64,000 nt of DNA from positions 7,488,001-7,552,000 of the forward strand of contig NC_085920.1 in assembly GCF_035222485.1 (NCBI RefSeq), in the 5' to 3' direction. Position numbers and translations under genes: made by a program. This document shows positions 23,252 to 34,319 of this stretch, piece by piece (positions within the stretch are counted from its first letter, which is position 1; every line of letters starts with the position of its first letter). The notes beneath the pieces were generated by a model, which did not search any database, was not told the origin of the DNA, and worked only from the letters and a program-made list of their open reading frames with translations. The stretch comes from Podospora pseudoanserina. Lineage: Eukaryota > Ascomycota > Sordariomycetes > Sordariales > Podosporaceae.

Positions 23252-24508
23252 ATGGCTACGGTTACCACCACCAGGACCCTACCTGGTGGCAACCAGAAGA
23301 TGGAAACCGTGTCCGGTGCTCCTGTACAACTTCTTCAGTCCCGGGAGACCGGTGAGGTTGACCCCAGGCCAAAGCCTGGAGAAAGGCCAGCAGTCGCAAA
23401 GTCATGGGCACACTTTGTAGCTGGAGGGTTAGTCGCCTGTCGCATGCCCATGCCCAGACCCAACTAACCTCTTGTCTCAGTGTCGGCGGCATGACAGCAG
23501 CAACCCTCACAGCCCCCCTCGACGTCCTCAAAACCCGCCTCCAATCCGACTTTTACCAAGCCCAGCTCAAAGCCTCCCGCGCCGCCCACGTCGGCCCCAT
23601 GAACCCCCTCCGCACGGCAGTCTACCATTTCAACGAAACCGCCTCGATCCTCGCGGCCGTGTACAAGGTAGAAGGCCCGCGCGCCTTGTTCAAGGGTCTC
23701 GGCCCCAACCTCGTCGGCGTCGTCCCTGCCCGCGCGATCAACTTCTTTACATACGGCAACAGTAAACGTTTGTTGGCTCAATGGTTCAATGATGGGAAAG
23801 ACGACTCGACATACATCCACCTCTCCTCGGCCATGATAGCCGGTGTGGTAACGAGCACGGCGACGAACCCGATCTGGATGGTCAAGACGAGATTGCAGCT
23901 TGACAAGAACCTCGCGGCTGAGGGCGGGATCGCGACGAGGCAGTACAAGAACAGTTTGGACTGCATCAAGCAGGTGCTGAGGAATGAGGGCATTTACGGG
24001 CTGTACAAGGGCATGAGCGCGAGTTATCTGGGCGTGGCCGAGTCGACCCTGCAGTGGGTGCTGTACGAGCGGGCGAAGAAGAGTCTGGCGAGGAGGGAGG
24101 AGAGATTGGTGATTAGCGGGAAGGAGAGGACGTGGTGGGATACGACGGTGAGCTGGATGGGGAACGCGAGCGCGGCGGGAGGGGCGAAGTTGATTGCGGC
24201 CATTTTGACTTACCCTCATGAGGTGAGTTTTGTTACTGTCCATTTTTTTTTGGGAGGGTTCTTGAACGCTGACGAGATGGTAATAGGTTGCCCGGACAAG
24301 ACTCCGTCAAGCGCCCATGGCGGACGGCAGACCAAAATATACCGGCCTGGTTCAGTGCTTCAAGCTTGTGGCCAAGGAGGAGGGCATGGTCGGTCTCTAT
24401 GGAGGCATGACGCCGCACCTGCTCAGGACCGTCCCAAGTGCGGCCATCATGTTTGGCATGTACGAGGGCATCCTGAGACTGCTGCAACCTTCGCATCATG
24501 AGCCATGA
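23252..24508 (+). CDS. rim2: Mitochondrial pyrimidine nucleotide carrier Rim2 (SLC25A33/36 family)
   Basis: Exons 23252-23427, 23481-24222 and 24287-24508 give 379 residues. Three mitochondrial-carrier repeats are visible, with the signatures PLDVLKTRLQ, PIWMVKTRLQ and the atypical YPHEVARTRLRQ. The N-terminal HFVAGGVGGMTAATLTAPLDV and the about 55-residue N-terminal extension, plus the insertion before each second helix, fit the Rim2 branch rather than other carriers. The family exchanges pyrimidine nucleoside triphosphates across the inner membrane to feed mitochondrial DNA and RNA synthesis. Splice sites restore Ala-Gly-Gly-Val-Gly-Gly exactly at the first helix. GC at third codon positions is high in exon 2. 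Assignment within the carrier superfamily rests on sequence feel, so a neighbouring nucleotide carrier is the main alternative. Confidence 0.9.
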
Positions 24509-25344
24509 GGATGACGACCGAGTCGAAAACGATGACGGCTGTACGGTCATAACTCTACGATGCGGCCGACCCAGGCGCACATGCCAACCTCCTCTCCTTA
24601 CACCTCTGCACCACCAACAATCGATACCCTACCTTTCTTTCAGCGACGTATCATTACGGAGAACATATGCTTTGGCGAGCGATTGGCGTATATAGGAGAC
24701 ACGGGGAACGACGGGAGACTGTGGGGGCGGGGGCGTGTTAGCCCTCTTTTCGTACATTGGAAAGACTGGATGGGGCGGCAACAGCATGGGGATGGTTCGA
24801 GAAGGCAAAGCATGGCATCCGGCGTTTAGGTTGGGCTTCTGTTGGGTGGGTTTTTATTTTTGGGTATATATGGGATGATGCGAGTAGGTTTGGCAACGGG
24901 ATGATTACCCCTCTCACTGTTACTCGTTGTTGCTTGTAATGATACAAGGGAGGGATTCAATGTACGATACCTACGTCAGGGCGCATGATGCATGAAGGGA
25001 AAAAACGGGGGGAGGATGTATGCATTCAGCAGGGGATGAAAAGCTGGGGTTCTCCAATGGGTGGAAAAGAAAAGGAACGGAAAATTCACGGAAAGGACAA
25101 AAAGGTAAAACAGGATCCCTGCTCTTGCAAAAAGACAAATAAATCCAATATAAACAACATGGCAGATCAAGCCAAAATTCACACTGAGCCGGAGTTCACG
25201 AGATAGTAAACTGTGATAGGGAAACTGGGAGGTGGAAAAACGGGATATCTCGAATTCAATGAAACCAAATAAAAGTCCAAAAGCTAAACCCTCAAGACAC
25301 TCTCTCCTTGGCTTCCATTCTCCTCCGCTGGCAGTGAATCGACA

Positions 25345-25390
25345 TGAAAGGAAACAAAACAAAACAAAACAAAACACAACAAAACAAGAC
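25345..25390. repeat. (AAAAC)n repeat
   Basis: About eight AAAAC units, the last few degenerate. Confidence 0.85.
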
Positions 25391-25696
25391 AAGTACAACT
25401 GATGCAACAAACAACATTACTCGCCTCCATTTTGGAAAAAATGACCAACCAAGCCCGCATACCATCATAAGCCGTCATGCTTTCTAATCACCCATCTTAT
25501 ACGACTCTGGAAACATCCCTTTCGGTGGTTTCTTTTGCAGCTTTCTCGGTCTCGTCTGCACAGAGAGTGATGGCTGCGGTGGCGCCGACACCGACCTGCT
25601 GATGTCCGTTGCCGCCCTCTCCCTCCCGGCAGACCACAACCGCGAAATACCCCTCCCCGTTGTCGAAAAGCTGCTGCCGTTCGTAGAAACCGAAAC

Positions 25697-25729
<33 letters not shown>

Positions 25730-25747
25730 GGTCGTGGTCGTGGTCGT
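25697..25747. repeat. (GTGGTC)n hexanucleotide repeat
   Basis: About eight hexamer units with one or two changes, just downstream of the snx3 stop codon on the minus strand. It would encode Thr-rich tract if translated, but lies in the probable 3' UTR. Confidence 0.85.
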
Positions 25748-25804
25748 ATTGGTAGTGGCAGTAGAACCCGAGTCAGTCCTCACCAGCTGCCCCATGACCT
25801 CTCG

Positions 25805-26300
25805 TCACCAGGCGTTCCTGTCCCAGTTTGGATCTGTCTCCCCTGTTCAGCAAGCTCCGTTTTCATGATGGGTCCCCCAGGAAAGGGGAAGCCGACCTAC
25901 CCTGCACGAACCCGGCCAGAACCTTGCTCCCCGTCTGCAACAGCGGATGGCCAACCACAATCTTCAGAAACTTCTCCAGCCCGGCCCTCCTGCCCTCAAT
26001 CACGTCATCGCTGAACCTGTTCGTAAACACCTTCCCCGGCAGCGGCGGGATCGTAACCCTCGCGCTCTCCCTCTCGAGGATATCCCGAAAGTACTCAAAG
26101 TCGCTGTACCTCCTCCGGACCGTCGACTGCCTCAGCTTAAAAGCAGGGATGTTGGTCCGGCAGACGATCTCGTAGTCGGTGTACATGTGCCTACCGATGC
26201 CGTGGGTGCGGGGGTTGCGGACTTCGATCTCGAGAAAGTTCTCGGGGGGGCCGTAGATCTCGTCAAAGGACTGGGTGCGGGTGTCGGGGAGGGATTGCAT
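25805..26300 (-). CDS. snx3: Sorting nexin-3 (Snx3 / Grd19), PX domain
   Basis: Exons 26300-25901 and 25833-25805 give 142 residues, the normal length for fungal Snx3. The protein is one PX domain: [13 protein letters not shown], the phosphoinositide-binding [14 protein letters not shown], then the proline loop IPPLPGK and [17 protein letters not shown]. The intron restores the conserved end DPNWDRNAW. Snx3 binds PI3P on early endosomes and works with retromer to return cargo such as Golgi proteins and Wntless-like or iron transporters. The frame is open for about 50 codons upstream of this ATG (Pro/Ser-rich), so a longer form through an upstream exon is possible; the ATG used matches the usual start [14 protein letters not shown]. 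Confidence 0.93.
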
Positions 26301-27220
26301 GATGGGTCGGTGGAGGCGGGCGGCGGCGGCGAGGGCTTCGGACTGGGAGCCTGTGGGGGAGGTGGGGGATTTGGGAGGCTGGCTTCCGGTGTTGCCAGCC
26401 TCGGTGGGAGAGTTGGAAGCCAGGTTGGGCGAGTCAGTGGGAAAGCTCCCTTGTTGAAGGGGAGCTTGTGGCTAGCTGTGAGGGGGGAGGGGGAGGGGAA
26501 TGGTGTGGTTTGAGTGAGGGGTTGCAGATGCGCGCGAAAACAAGGCCGAAGCTGCGGGCGGTGGTTAGATGCTTCTGGGAGAGCAAGTCAAAGCTGTGCG
26601 GTGTTGGCCGGTGGTGTTGTACAAAAAGTTGGTGGTGGAGGAGGGTTGAGGTCGAGGCGGTGATGTGATGCAAGTGAGCGAGAGTCTCGCTCCTCATGAT
26701 CGATGGTAAAGTGGTCAGCCAAGTCAAGCCAAGCTCGCAGGAACGGGGTCATGGAAGAGTGGGGTAATTCCCGCCGCTCGACGATCTCGGGTCCGGGATC
26801 TGGGCCCATGTTTGCCATGTCACACCCTATCTACCGGTGAATATCTCACTACACAGATATTAGTGACTTGGTTATTGTCTGCGGTGGCAGTTCAAAAGCA
26901 CGCGCTTGCTCTCAACATGTCAACAAAGAAACATGTCACAGACCACAAAACGCCAAGTACGGAATGAGGCCATGCGGAACGGCTTTTGTGATTGCCAATA
27001 GTTGCCCCCCGAAAAGCGCCCAGAACTCCTTCCCATGAGCGCAGGTATAAATCCTCATGAATACAATACACACTCCTATGCGCGTTTCCTTGATGGCTGT
27101 GTAAAAGGTGCTGTTCAGGCCAGCCTACTCTTTTTGCCATCCGAAACTCGACCAACCAGTTCGACAAATCTTTCTCATCCAAAGCCCCTCCGCCCTCAAC
27201 TTCTTGTGCCCAAGCCATAC
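26301..27220. other. Spacer between snx3 and SF3A1 genes
   Basis: About 920 bp. The part next to snx3 (26301-26650) is probably its leader: it is purine-rich on the plus strand, that is CT-rich in the transcript. The rest contains the 3' end of the SF3A1 gene; no other gene seen. Confidence 0.5.
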
Positions 27221-28891
27221 CTATTTGTCCGCAAATTTCTGGTGAATAGCCCGAATCTGCTCGTCAAGGTTGAAGTTCTGCATCTGGTTCACATGGGCGG
27301 TTTCTGGGTTGCCGTCGAACGAGTGCAGTGCAATCTTCTTTCTCCGTGCCTGCTCCTCCTCCGACAGTGTCTGGCCAGTGGCATTGTCAAACAGGTCACT
27401 GCGTTGACTGGCCAGGCGCTTGAGATTATTGGCCACGTCCACCGTGCTAAGGTTGGTGGTGGCATACCGGGCCTCTGCCTTGGCCTTTTGCTCTTTCCAC
27501 CGTGGATCGAGGAGTTCAACTACCGGATGTGTTAGTAACTGCTGAAAAACAAAGATAACATGGATCAGATGCTCACTTCTCATATGTTCATCCATCTCGT
27601 TGAGCAGAATCTGCTGCTTGCAGTTGGGGCACATGGCCGTCTGGGCGCCGATTTTGTTTGCTGCCCTCTGAGCCGCCCGTGGAACGTAATTCTCCTTGAT
27701 CTTCATGGGCGCGGCGCCACCGCGGGCTTCGGTCTGTGCCTGTTGCATGCGTAGCCTTTCTTGCTCTCTTTCTCGAATTCTCTGTACCTCATGTTCCTCC
27801 TCTGCAGACCTGGATCCCCCAACTGGTTCAGATGAGCCATACGATGGAGGTGGCGGAGTATTGGCAGCCGGATAGGCAGGCGTTTGGTGAGTTGGTTGCG
27901 GCACTGCGGCCGGGGCCTGCACGCCATATACCTGCGGAGGATAAGCGTTGTAGCTGGTGTCCTCGAATGGGAACGCTTCCTCGATGCGGAGACTGGAGCT
28001 GATCGACATCTTGTTCTTCTCTTCCAAAGAAGCATACTGGAGATCGTTGAGAGTCGTCGGGGGCGGAAGGGATGCCTGGTCATCGGCTTCGGTAAAAGTG
28101 ATGGTCTCAACCACGACAAAGTCGTTCCAGTCGATCCGCGCAAGCTCCTCCTTCTTTTGTTCCTCCTGTTCCTCCTTCTTCGCCTTCTCAGCCTCGGCCC
28201 ATTTGGCATATTCCGCCCTCTGCTTGGCGCGCGCGAGCACATGGTATTTGTCGGTAGCACTGCGGCGAAGTTCTTCAACACGGGCTTGGTGCAGCTTGGT
28301 GCCTTCGCCATTGACGCCGCTCTCGCGTAGGAGAATTGAATACTGATCGATGAGGCTCTGGAAGAAGTTGTGGAAAGTGTGGTTGGGAGCCAGGAACTGG
28401 AACTGAGGGTTGCCATGCTCACGCTGCGCAAGCTGTGTCATAAAAGGGCGCCCGTTCTTTGCGACGAACAAGGCAGTTAGTCGCACGATCTCCAAATCTT
28501 TCTGGCTCATTCGAGGCATACGGGCTGAGAACTGGAAGTCGGGAGGCTTCTGAGGCCCCTTTGGCTCTTCCTTCGCTGGCGCAGCATTCTCTCCGACGCG
28601 ACCAGCCGCCACCGCGGTACCACGGCCGGCCTTGATCTCCTCTTTCCTCCATTCGTAGTAGGCGTTGTACGGATCGTCATGCTTCATCAAAAAGCTGAAC
28701 TTTGGGTTTTTGCCGTGGTTCTCGCGGATGCGCTGTTCGAGACCAAGGCCGCCGCGCATGACATAGCCAGCCGTCTTCTCGATCGCTTCGCGGATTTCAC
28801 CCGGTGGTGGGATGATAACTCCTGGCGGCGGCTTGAGATTCTCAAGCGCCGCGGCCGCCGATGCAGCCGAGTCTCCGTTTGCAACGGCCAT
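27221..28891 (-). CDS. prp21: Splicing factor 3A subunit 1 (SF3A1 / Prp21)
   Basis: Exons 28891-27577 and 27519-27221 give 537 residues. Two SURP (SWAP) modules are clear, at about 33-85 (ending NPKFSFLMKHDDPYNAYYEW) and 137-190 (GRPFMTQLAQREHGNPQF). A charged Lys/Glu-rich stretch follows, then MCPNCKQQILLNEMDEHMR and ELLDPRW, the segment shared by SF3A1 orthologues. The C-terminal ubiquitin-like domain of animal SF3A1 is absent, as in many fungi. SF3A is part of the U2 snRNP and helps recognise the branch site. The single intron (27576-27520, 57 nt) has a TACTAAC branch site, length divisible by three and no stop. A second in-frame Met 29 codons upstream is less likely as start. Confidence 0.93.
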   Translation of the reverse strand: MAVANGDSAASAAAALENLKPPPGVIIPPPGEIREAIEKTAGYVMRGGLGLEQRIRENHGKNPKFSFLMKHDDPYNAYYEWRKEEIKAGRGTAVAAGRVGENAAPAKEEPKGPQKPPDFQFSARMPRMSQKDLEIVRLTALFVAKNGRPFMTQLAQREHGNPQFQFLAPNHTFHNFFQSLIDQYSILLRESGVNGEGTKLHQARVEELRRSATDKYHVLARAKQRAEYAKWAEAEKAKKEEQEEQKKEELARIDWNDFVVVETITFTEADDQASLPPPTTLNDLQYASLEEKNKMSISSSLRIEEAFPFEDTSYNAYPPQVYGVQAPAAVPQPTHQTPAYPAANTPPPPSYGSSEPVGGSRSAEEEHEVQRIREREQERLRMQQAQTEARGGAAPMKIKENYVPRAAQRAANKIGAQTAMCPNCKQQILLNEMDEHMRSEHLIHVIFVFQQLLTHPVVELLDPRWKEQKAKAEARYATTNLSTVDVANNLKRLASQRSDLFDNATGQTLSEEEQARRKKIALHSFDGNPETAHVNQMQNFNLDEQIRAIHQKFADK

Positions 28892-29795
28892 TTTGATGCA
28901 GGTATTTGCAAAATCGATGTGGTGGTTGGAATGATGAAAAGTAAGAGTTCGCCTATCGAAATTCCAGAACACTGCCAATTGCTATCGGCGCGCGGCTGAG
29001 CGCGGGTGGGTTGCGATCAAATGGTCCGTGCGCACATTTGGTACTGTACTGTTGACCGTCTCAGGGATCACCACATCTTCACATGCAACCTTGACTTTGA
29101 TTCACTTTCCTCCTGGGACTTGAACATCTGGCCAGATAAGAGAAGGTCAATCCATCGGATTCCCCTCACATATCGATGCCAATTTCTCCATTGCCTGCCC
29201 TGACATGTTCCCTTTCAATACGAATACACACGCAGGGAGAGTGGTTGTGACGCGTCGAAAAATAATTAGTTGGTCCCAGGGAACGGTGCTAGGCTCTTGC
29301 GAGGTTACTTGTGGCCCGTGTTCCGTGCTGTCTGGGGAATGTCAGCCAATAACAACACGCTACGGCCGTTTTTAGCCCAACAGGGGGTTGAGGCCACTTA
29401 AGCTACATTGAAATAACTATGGGATGCTTGTCGGCACGCAGCTTCATCACTGGCGACTGCAACCCCCTTTCCATCTCTTCAGCCTTTTCCGAGGTCAAGT
29501 CAGCTACTGAAGACTGACCAAGTCTTTTCTTCTTCTTCTTCTCGTCCAACCTTTGTCTTGCTCTGGACGTGGCCGAGTGCTCTTCACTCGACTCTTTTTT
29601 TTTTCTTGTTCGGAATTCAGCATCCAATGACAGCCTTGTAATGAAACCTTGACCTTCTCGACTCTCGTTAACTCCCGATTCCCGGATTGCCCAACAACGA
29701 TCCTGGCGGCTGAATTATCACACCGTCAACAACACCCCCCGACCCCGATAAGAACTACGATTTCTAGCTAGACATCGTCCTCTCCACCATCGACA
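28892..29795. promoter_or_regulatory. Divergent promoter region, SF3A1 and PMT1
   Basis: 904 bp between divergent start codons. A CT-rich leader (about 29510-29600) precedes PMT1. A T run at 29597-29606 could be a promoter poly(dA:dT) element. No TATA box is evident for either gene. Confidence 0.5.
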
Positions 29796-32700
29796 ATGGC
29801 TCGATCGGCAGCCGCAAAAGCGGCATCCGGCCGGGTATCTCCTCCCCTGCCACCGAACCCAGCACCTACCCAACCTATCCCAGGCACCGTCTCGACAAGC
29901 TCGAAGAACAAGAATAAGGGAGCTTCGAAGCGCCCCAACGACTACACGTCCGAGGGCGTGGCCGATAACGATGTTTTCCTGCTCCCAGGCTCCGATTACC
30001 AACTCTTGCTTGGTATCACCTTCCTGGCCGCTGCGGTGCGCCTGTTCCGCATCTATCAGCCCACCAGCGTCGTCTTCGATGAGGTCCAGTACGTTTGCTA
30101 CCGATACCTGCCCAGACTCTCAACATAGAGCTAACCATGTGGTCGTTACAGCTTCGGCGGCTTCGCTTCCAAGTATATCAAGGGCAAGTTCTTCATGGAC
30201 GTCCACCCTCCTCTGGCAAAATTGATGATCACGCTCTTCGGTTACCTCGCTGGCTTTGATGGAAACTTCGACTTCAAGGAGATTGGCAAGGACTACCTTG
30301 AGCCTGGCGTTCCTTATGTCGCCATGCGCTTGTTCCCTGCTATCTGCGGTGTTCTTCTGGCTCCTACCATGTTCCTCACGCTCAAGGCTGCCGGTTGCCG
30401 CACCTTCATCGCCGCCATGGGGGCTTGCTTGATCATTTTTGGTGGGTACCCTCCTCCTTGGATATGGATGTGGCTACGGACTGACACTGGGTTGTTACAG
30501 AGAACGGTCTGCTTACCCAGGCACGCCTTATCTTGCTTGACTCCCCCCTGATGATTGCTACGGCTTTCACCGCGCTTGCTTTCACCTCTTTCACCAACCA
30601 GCAGGAGCTCGGCCCCTCTAGAGCTTTCTCCCCAAGTTGGTGGTTCTGGCTTGTCATGACCGGTCTTGGTCTCGGCATGACTGTCAGCATCAAGTGGGTG
30701 GGCCTGTTCACGATTGCCTGGGTTGGCGGCTTGACCTTGGTCCAGCTCTGGGTTCTGTGGGGTGATCACAAAAACGTCACTATTAGCACCTTCTCCAAGC
30801 ACTTCTTGGCCCGTGCTTTCTGCTTGATTGCCATTCCCGTGGCTTTTTACATGGCCATGTTCGGTATCCACTTCCTCTGCCTGGTTAACCCTGGCGAGGG
30901 TGATGGCTTCATGAGCTCCGAGTTCCAGTCTACCCTCAACTCCAAGGGCATGCAGGATGTCCCTGCCGATGTTCTTATGGGCAGCAAGGTCTCCATCAGG
31001 CACGTCAACACCCAGGGCGGCTATCTTCACTCGCACCCGCTCATGTATCCCACCGGATCCAAGCAGCAGCAGATCACTCTCTACCCTCACAAGGACGACA
31101 ACAACCTTTGGTTCCTCGAGAACCAGACCCAGCCTCTTGGGGCTGACGGTCTGCCTATCAACGGTACCAACGCGTGGAACAACCTTGAGGAGACTCCTTA
31201 CATCAAGAACGGTGCCATCATTCGTGTCTACCATGTTCCCACTCACCGCCGCCTTCACTCTCACGATGTTCGCCCCCCTGTTACCGAAGCTGAGTGGCAG
31301 AACGAGGTGTCTGCTTATGGTTATGAGGGATTCGATGGAGACGCCAATGACTTTTTCCGTGTCGAAATTGTCAAGAAGAAGTCCAAAGCCGGTGTTGCTC
31401 AGGAGCGCCTTCGCACCATTGACACCAAGTTCAGACTTGTCCACGTCATGACCGGCTGTGTCCTGTTCTCGCACAAGGTCAAGCTCCCCGCGTGGGCCTC
31501 TGAACAGCAAGAGGTTACCTGCGCTCGTGGTGGCACTCTTCCTAACAGTCTCTGGTACATCGAGTCCAACGAGCACGCCAAGCTTGGTCCCGACGCCGAG
31601 AAGGTCAACTATGCCAACCCTGGCTTCTTGGGCAAGTTCTGGGAGCTCCAGAAGGTTATGTGGAAGACCAACGCTGGACTTGTCGAATCCCACGCGTGGG
31701 ACTCCCGCCCAGACTCCTGGCCCATCCTCCGCCGTGGTATCAACTTCTGGGGCAGAAACCACCGCCAGATCTACCTCATTGGCAACCCCATTGTTTGGTG
31801 GAGCGCCACAGCTGCCGTCGTTATCTACATCTTGTTCAAGGGAATCGCTGTTCTCCGCTGGCAGCGTAGCTTCAATGATTACGCTGACCCGGTTTTCAAG
31901 CGCTTTGATTACGAGATTGGCACGTCTGTGCTCGGCTGGGCTCTTCATTACTTCCCGTTCTATCTGATGCAGCGCCAGCTATTCCTCCACCACTACTTCC
32001 CCGCTCTCTACTTCTCCGTCATTGCTTTCTGCCAGATCTTCGACTTTGTTGTTGCGCGGATTTCGGCTCTTGGCTTGAAGAAGAACCCTCTTATCGGCAA
32101 GGCCGGTGCTCTCCTTTTCCTGCTTATCTCGGTCGCCGCCTTCACCTTGCTTTCTCCTCTTGCTTACGGCAACGCCTGGACCAAGGCCGAGTGCAAGCGT
32201 GTCAAGCTTTTCAACACCTGGGACTGGGATTGCAATACCTTCCTAGATAGCGTAAGTGCATCGATCCCCGAGGTGAAGTTGCCCGTCAGGGGGAAATGAA
32301 GGCTTTCTGTGGAAGAAACGAGCAAGTATTTAGGTTCGGTGGATATGGAGGCATGATTCATGAGCACATAGAATAATGGCACATGACAGATTGTTTTGTG
32401 ACCGAGACGAGGTGCTAACATCTGTGTTGACGTAGTATGAGGCCTATGACCAGCTCGCCAACTCACCTGCGGCGGCTTCGCCCACTTCGACAAGCAAGCC
32501 GTCGGTGAACGTCCAGGCCCCAGCCCCTGCTGAGAACCCGGTGGCTGCTGGCGAACAGGCCAAGGCCCCCGCCGTGGAGCAGCCGAAGGAGAAGGTTTCG
32601 GGAGCCCCGGCGGCTGGTGAACAGCGTGTTGTCCACACCGAGGAGCGTGTTGAGTACAGAGACCAGGATGGTAACTTGCTGGACATGGAGCAAGTCAAGG

Positions 32701-33048
32701 CCCTGGAGGGCAAGGTCGAGTTCAAGACCCGCTACGAGACTCGCACTCGCATCATTGATGCTGCCGGCAACGAAGTTTTCGTCGACGCTCAGGAGGGCGC
32801 GCCGGTTCCTGTGGCGCCTCCACACCCGGATGTTGAGGGTAGGTGGACCACTGAGCCATTTTCCCAAAGAGTGAACCACTAACATGCATGACTTCTCAGG
32901 TGTCGACCGTGAGACTCCCAAAAACTTGGTTCCTGACGAATCCATCCCGGCTGCTGAGAAGAGCGTCGAGGGCGAGAAGGAGGCCGAGGGTAAGGTCCCC
33001 AAACCCGCTAGCGAGAGCAAGGAGAAGACCGCCAAGGAGGAGTTGTAA
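29796..33048 (+). CDS. pmt1: Protein O-mannosyltransferase, PMT1 subfamily
   Basis: Exons 29796-30088, 30152-30441, 30501-32251, 32436-32838 and 32900-33048 give 961 residues. The catalytic Asp-Glu pair sits in VVFDEVHFGGF (about residue 92-101), followed by FFMDVHPPLAKL. Many hydrophobic segments flank a luminal MIR domain (about 355-545) with the HxxxGGYLHSH and RLHSHD signatures. The protein transfers mannose from dolichyl-P-mannose to Ser/Thr of secretory proteins in the ER, acting as a heterodimer with a PMT2-type partner. The sequence follows yeast Pmt1 closely through to the WDWDCNTF end of the core; after it comes an about 185-residue acidic, Ala/Pro/Glu-rich tail that yeast lacks, encoded partly across an unusually long 184-nt intron. 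Retaining that intron would end the protein 15 codons on. Confidence 0.95.
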
Positions 33049-33743
33049 GAGAAGTGAGAATACGATGACGCATCCGATGATGCGTACGAGACGACCGCAA
33101 ACCCAAACACACCTTGGCCCACCCAACACCTACTTCACTTAATGTCTCGTTGTACCACCACCATACACACTAATGACAGAAGGGAGGGCATACACCAAGG
33201 ACTTTTCACATTGGGACGGAACGGTTTGGGTGGAGTCTGGCGGGATAAAGAGCGCAAAAAAAGCAGTCGTTTTTTTTTGGGAAATTTATAGGGGGGTATG
33301 GGGAGGGGAAGGAAAGGAGGAGTTCTTCGTCACCATGTTGCTGTCATTGTTGTGATATGATGGCATTTATGGTTGTCATTTGTCAACATTGCGAAAAAGT
33401 CGAACGCGGTGAGGTATGCCAGAGCTACTACCTATCTGGTGAACTCACACCACACTCTCACACACACTCACTCACTCATCAGAGGGGTACCTGTTTTCAC
33501 TTTTTGTAGGCCCCACTAGAAGTTATTTCCTTGTGTTGAACCAAATCCGTTTTTATGTGCTTGAGATGTTCACACTGTCTTGTGGACCCTGCTGTTCCCG
33601 TCCTCAGGGCAGTTTTGAGGTTCACCCAACCCAGCCGAGTCAACGCCACGCCCCCCTTTTTCCACCATACTAGAGGAGCCACAACCAGAGAACACAGCCA
33701 GACCACAACCAGACCACGGTTTTATCAATCAGCTTGTCTCCGT

Positions 33744-33816
33744 GGTGCGGTAGTACAGCGGTTAGTGCATTCCCGAGTTTGAGCGAAGAACCCAGGTTTG
33801 ACTCCTGGCCCCTCGC
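33744..33816 (+). pseudogene. Degenerate tRNA-like element with A and B boxes
   Basis: The stretch has tRNA geometry: a D arm GTAC...GTGC pairing over an 8-nt loop (A box TAGTACAGCGG at 33751), a 5-nt variable loop and a perfect T arm CCAGG-TTTGACT-CCTGG (B box GGTTTGACTCC at 33795, one or two bases off consensus). Total length is 72 nt plus discriminator. The acceptor stem pairs at only about four of seven positions, the anticodon stem at three of five, and position 33 is not T, so it is unlikely to be a working tRNA. T runs at 33853 and 33861 could end a Pol III transcript. I infer a tRNA relic or the head of a tRNA-derived SINE. Confidence 0.55.
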
Positions 33817-34217
33817 CACACAGCGTTTGTGATTTTCAGCCGCTTGCTTTCTTTTTGGCTTTTTTCTGCCTCCCTTTTTCTCTCAGGGCTGAACACCACG
33901 TCGAGCGAGGCAAAGGCAAAAATGAAGCTGGTTAAATTTTGGCATGCCTTGTGTCGGGCGGTAGGTTAAACTGGTAGAAAACGAATGTGAGTAAGAAAGA
34001 CAAGAAAGAGGCACCGACAAGGATGGCCAGAGAGACAGATGGTACGAAATTCCGGCTCTGGCTTGTCAGAATTCAACGAGAGTATGGCAAGTCCATGAGA
34101 AAAGGCAGAAGTGACGAAGAAAAAAACATCTGAAAAGGGAACTAAACACAATTCCAAAAGGCTACACACCCAACCACCCATCGCCATTTCCAAAATCGGA
34201 TCCCGATTTATATCCAA

Positions 34218-34270
34218 CAAAAACCAAAAAAAAATAGAAAAAAATAAAAATAAAAAAAAATAAAAAAAAC
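34218..34270. repeat. A-rich low-complexity run
   Basis: Runs of A broken by single T or C residues, just past the 3' end of the DUF6590 gene on the minus strand (T-rich in its transcript direction). Confidence 0.8.
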
Positions 34271-34319
34271 CCCCACCATATCCCACCACCCTTCAGCAAC
34301 GCACACTTATCCCCTTTAA

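Larger units (their letters stand above)
24509..25804. other. Convergent spacer between rim2 and snx3
   Basis: About 1.3 kb between two stop codons on opposite strands. Nothing gene-like is convincing. It holds a pentanucleotide repeat at 25345-25390 and a hexanucleotide repeat at 25697-25747. Confidence 0.5.
33049..34319. other. Convergent spacer between PMT1 and DUF6590 genes
   Basis: About 1.27 kb. It contains the tRNA-shaped element described separately and an A-rich stretch at 34218-34270. No protein gene seen. Confidence 0.55.

Noticed and set aside
25484-25795. 103-codon minus-strand frame with a Thr-rich tract after snx3
   Set aside because: It is formed by the GTGGTC repeat, begins inside the snx3 3' end and has no family features; more likely 3' UTR.
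30314-31948. 544-codon minus-strand frame opposite PMT1
   Set aside because: Shadow frame; PMT1 motifs and splice sites are on the plus strand.
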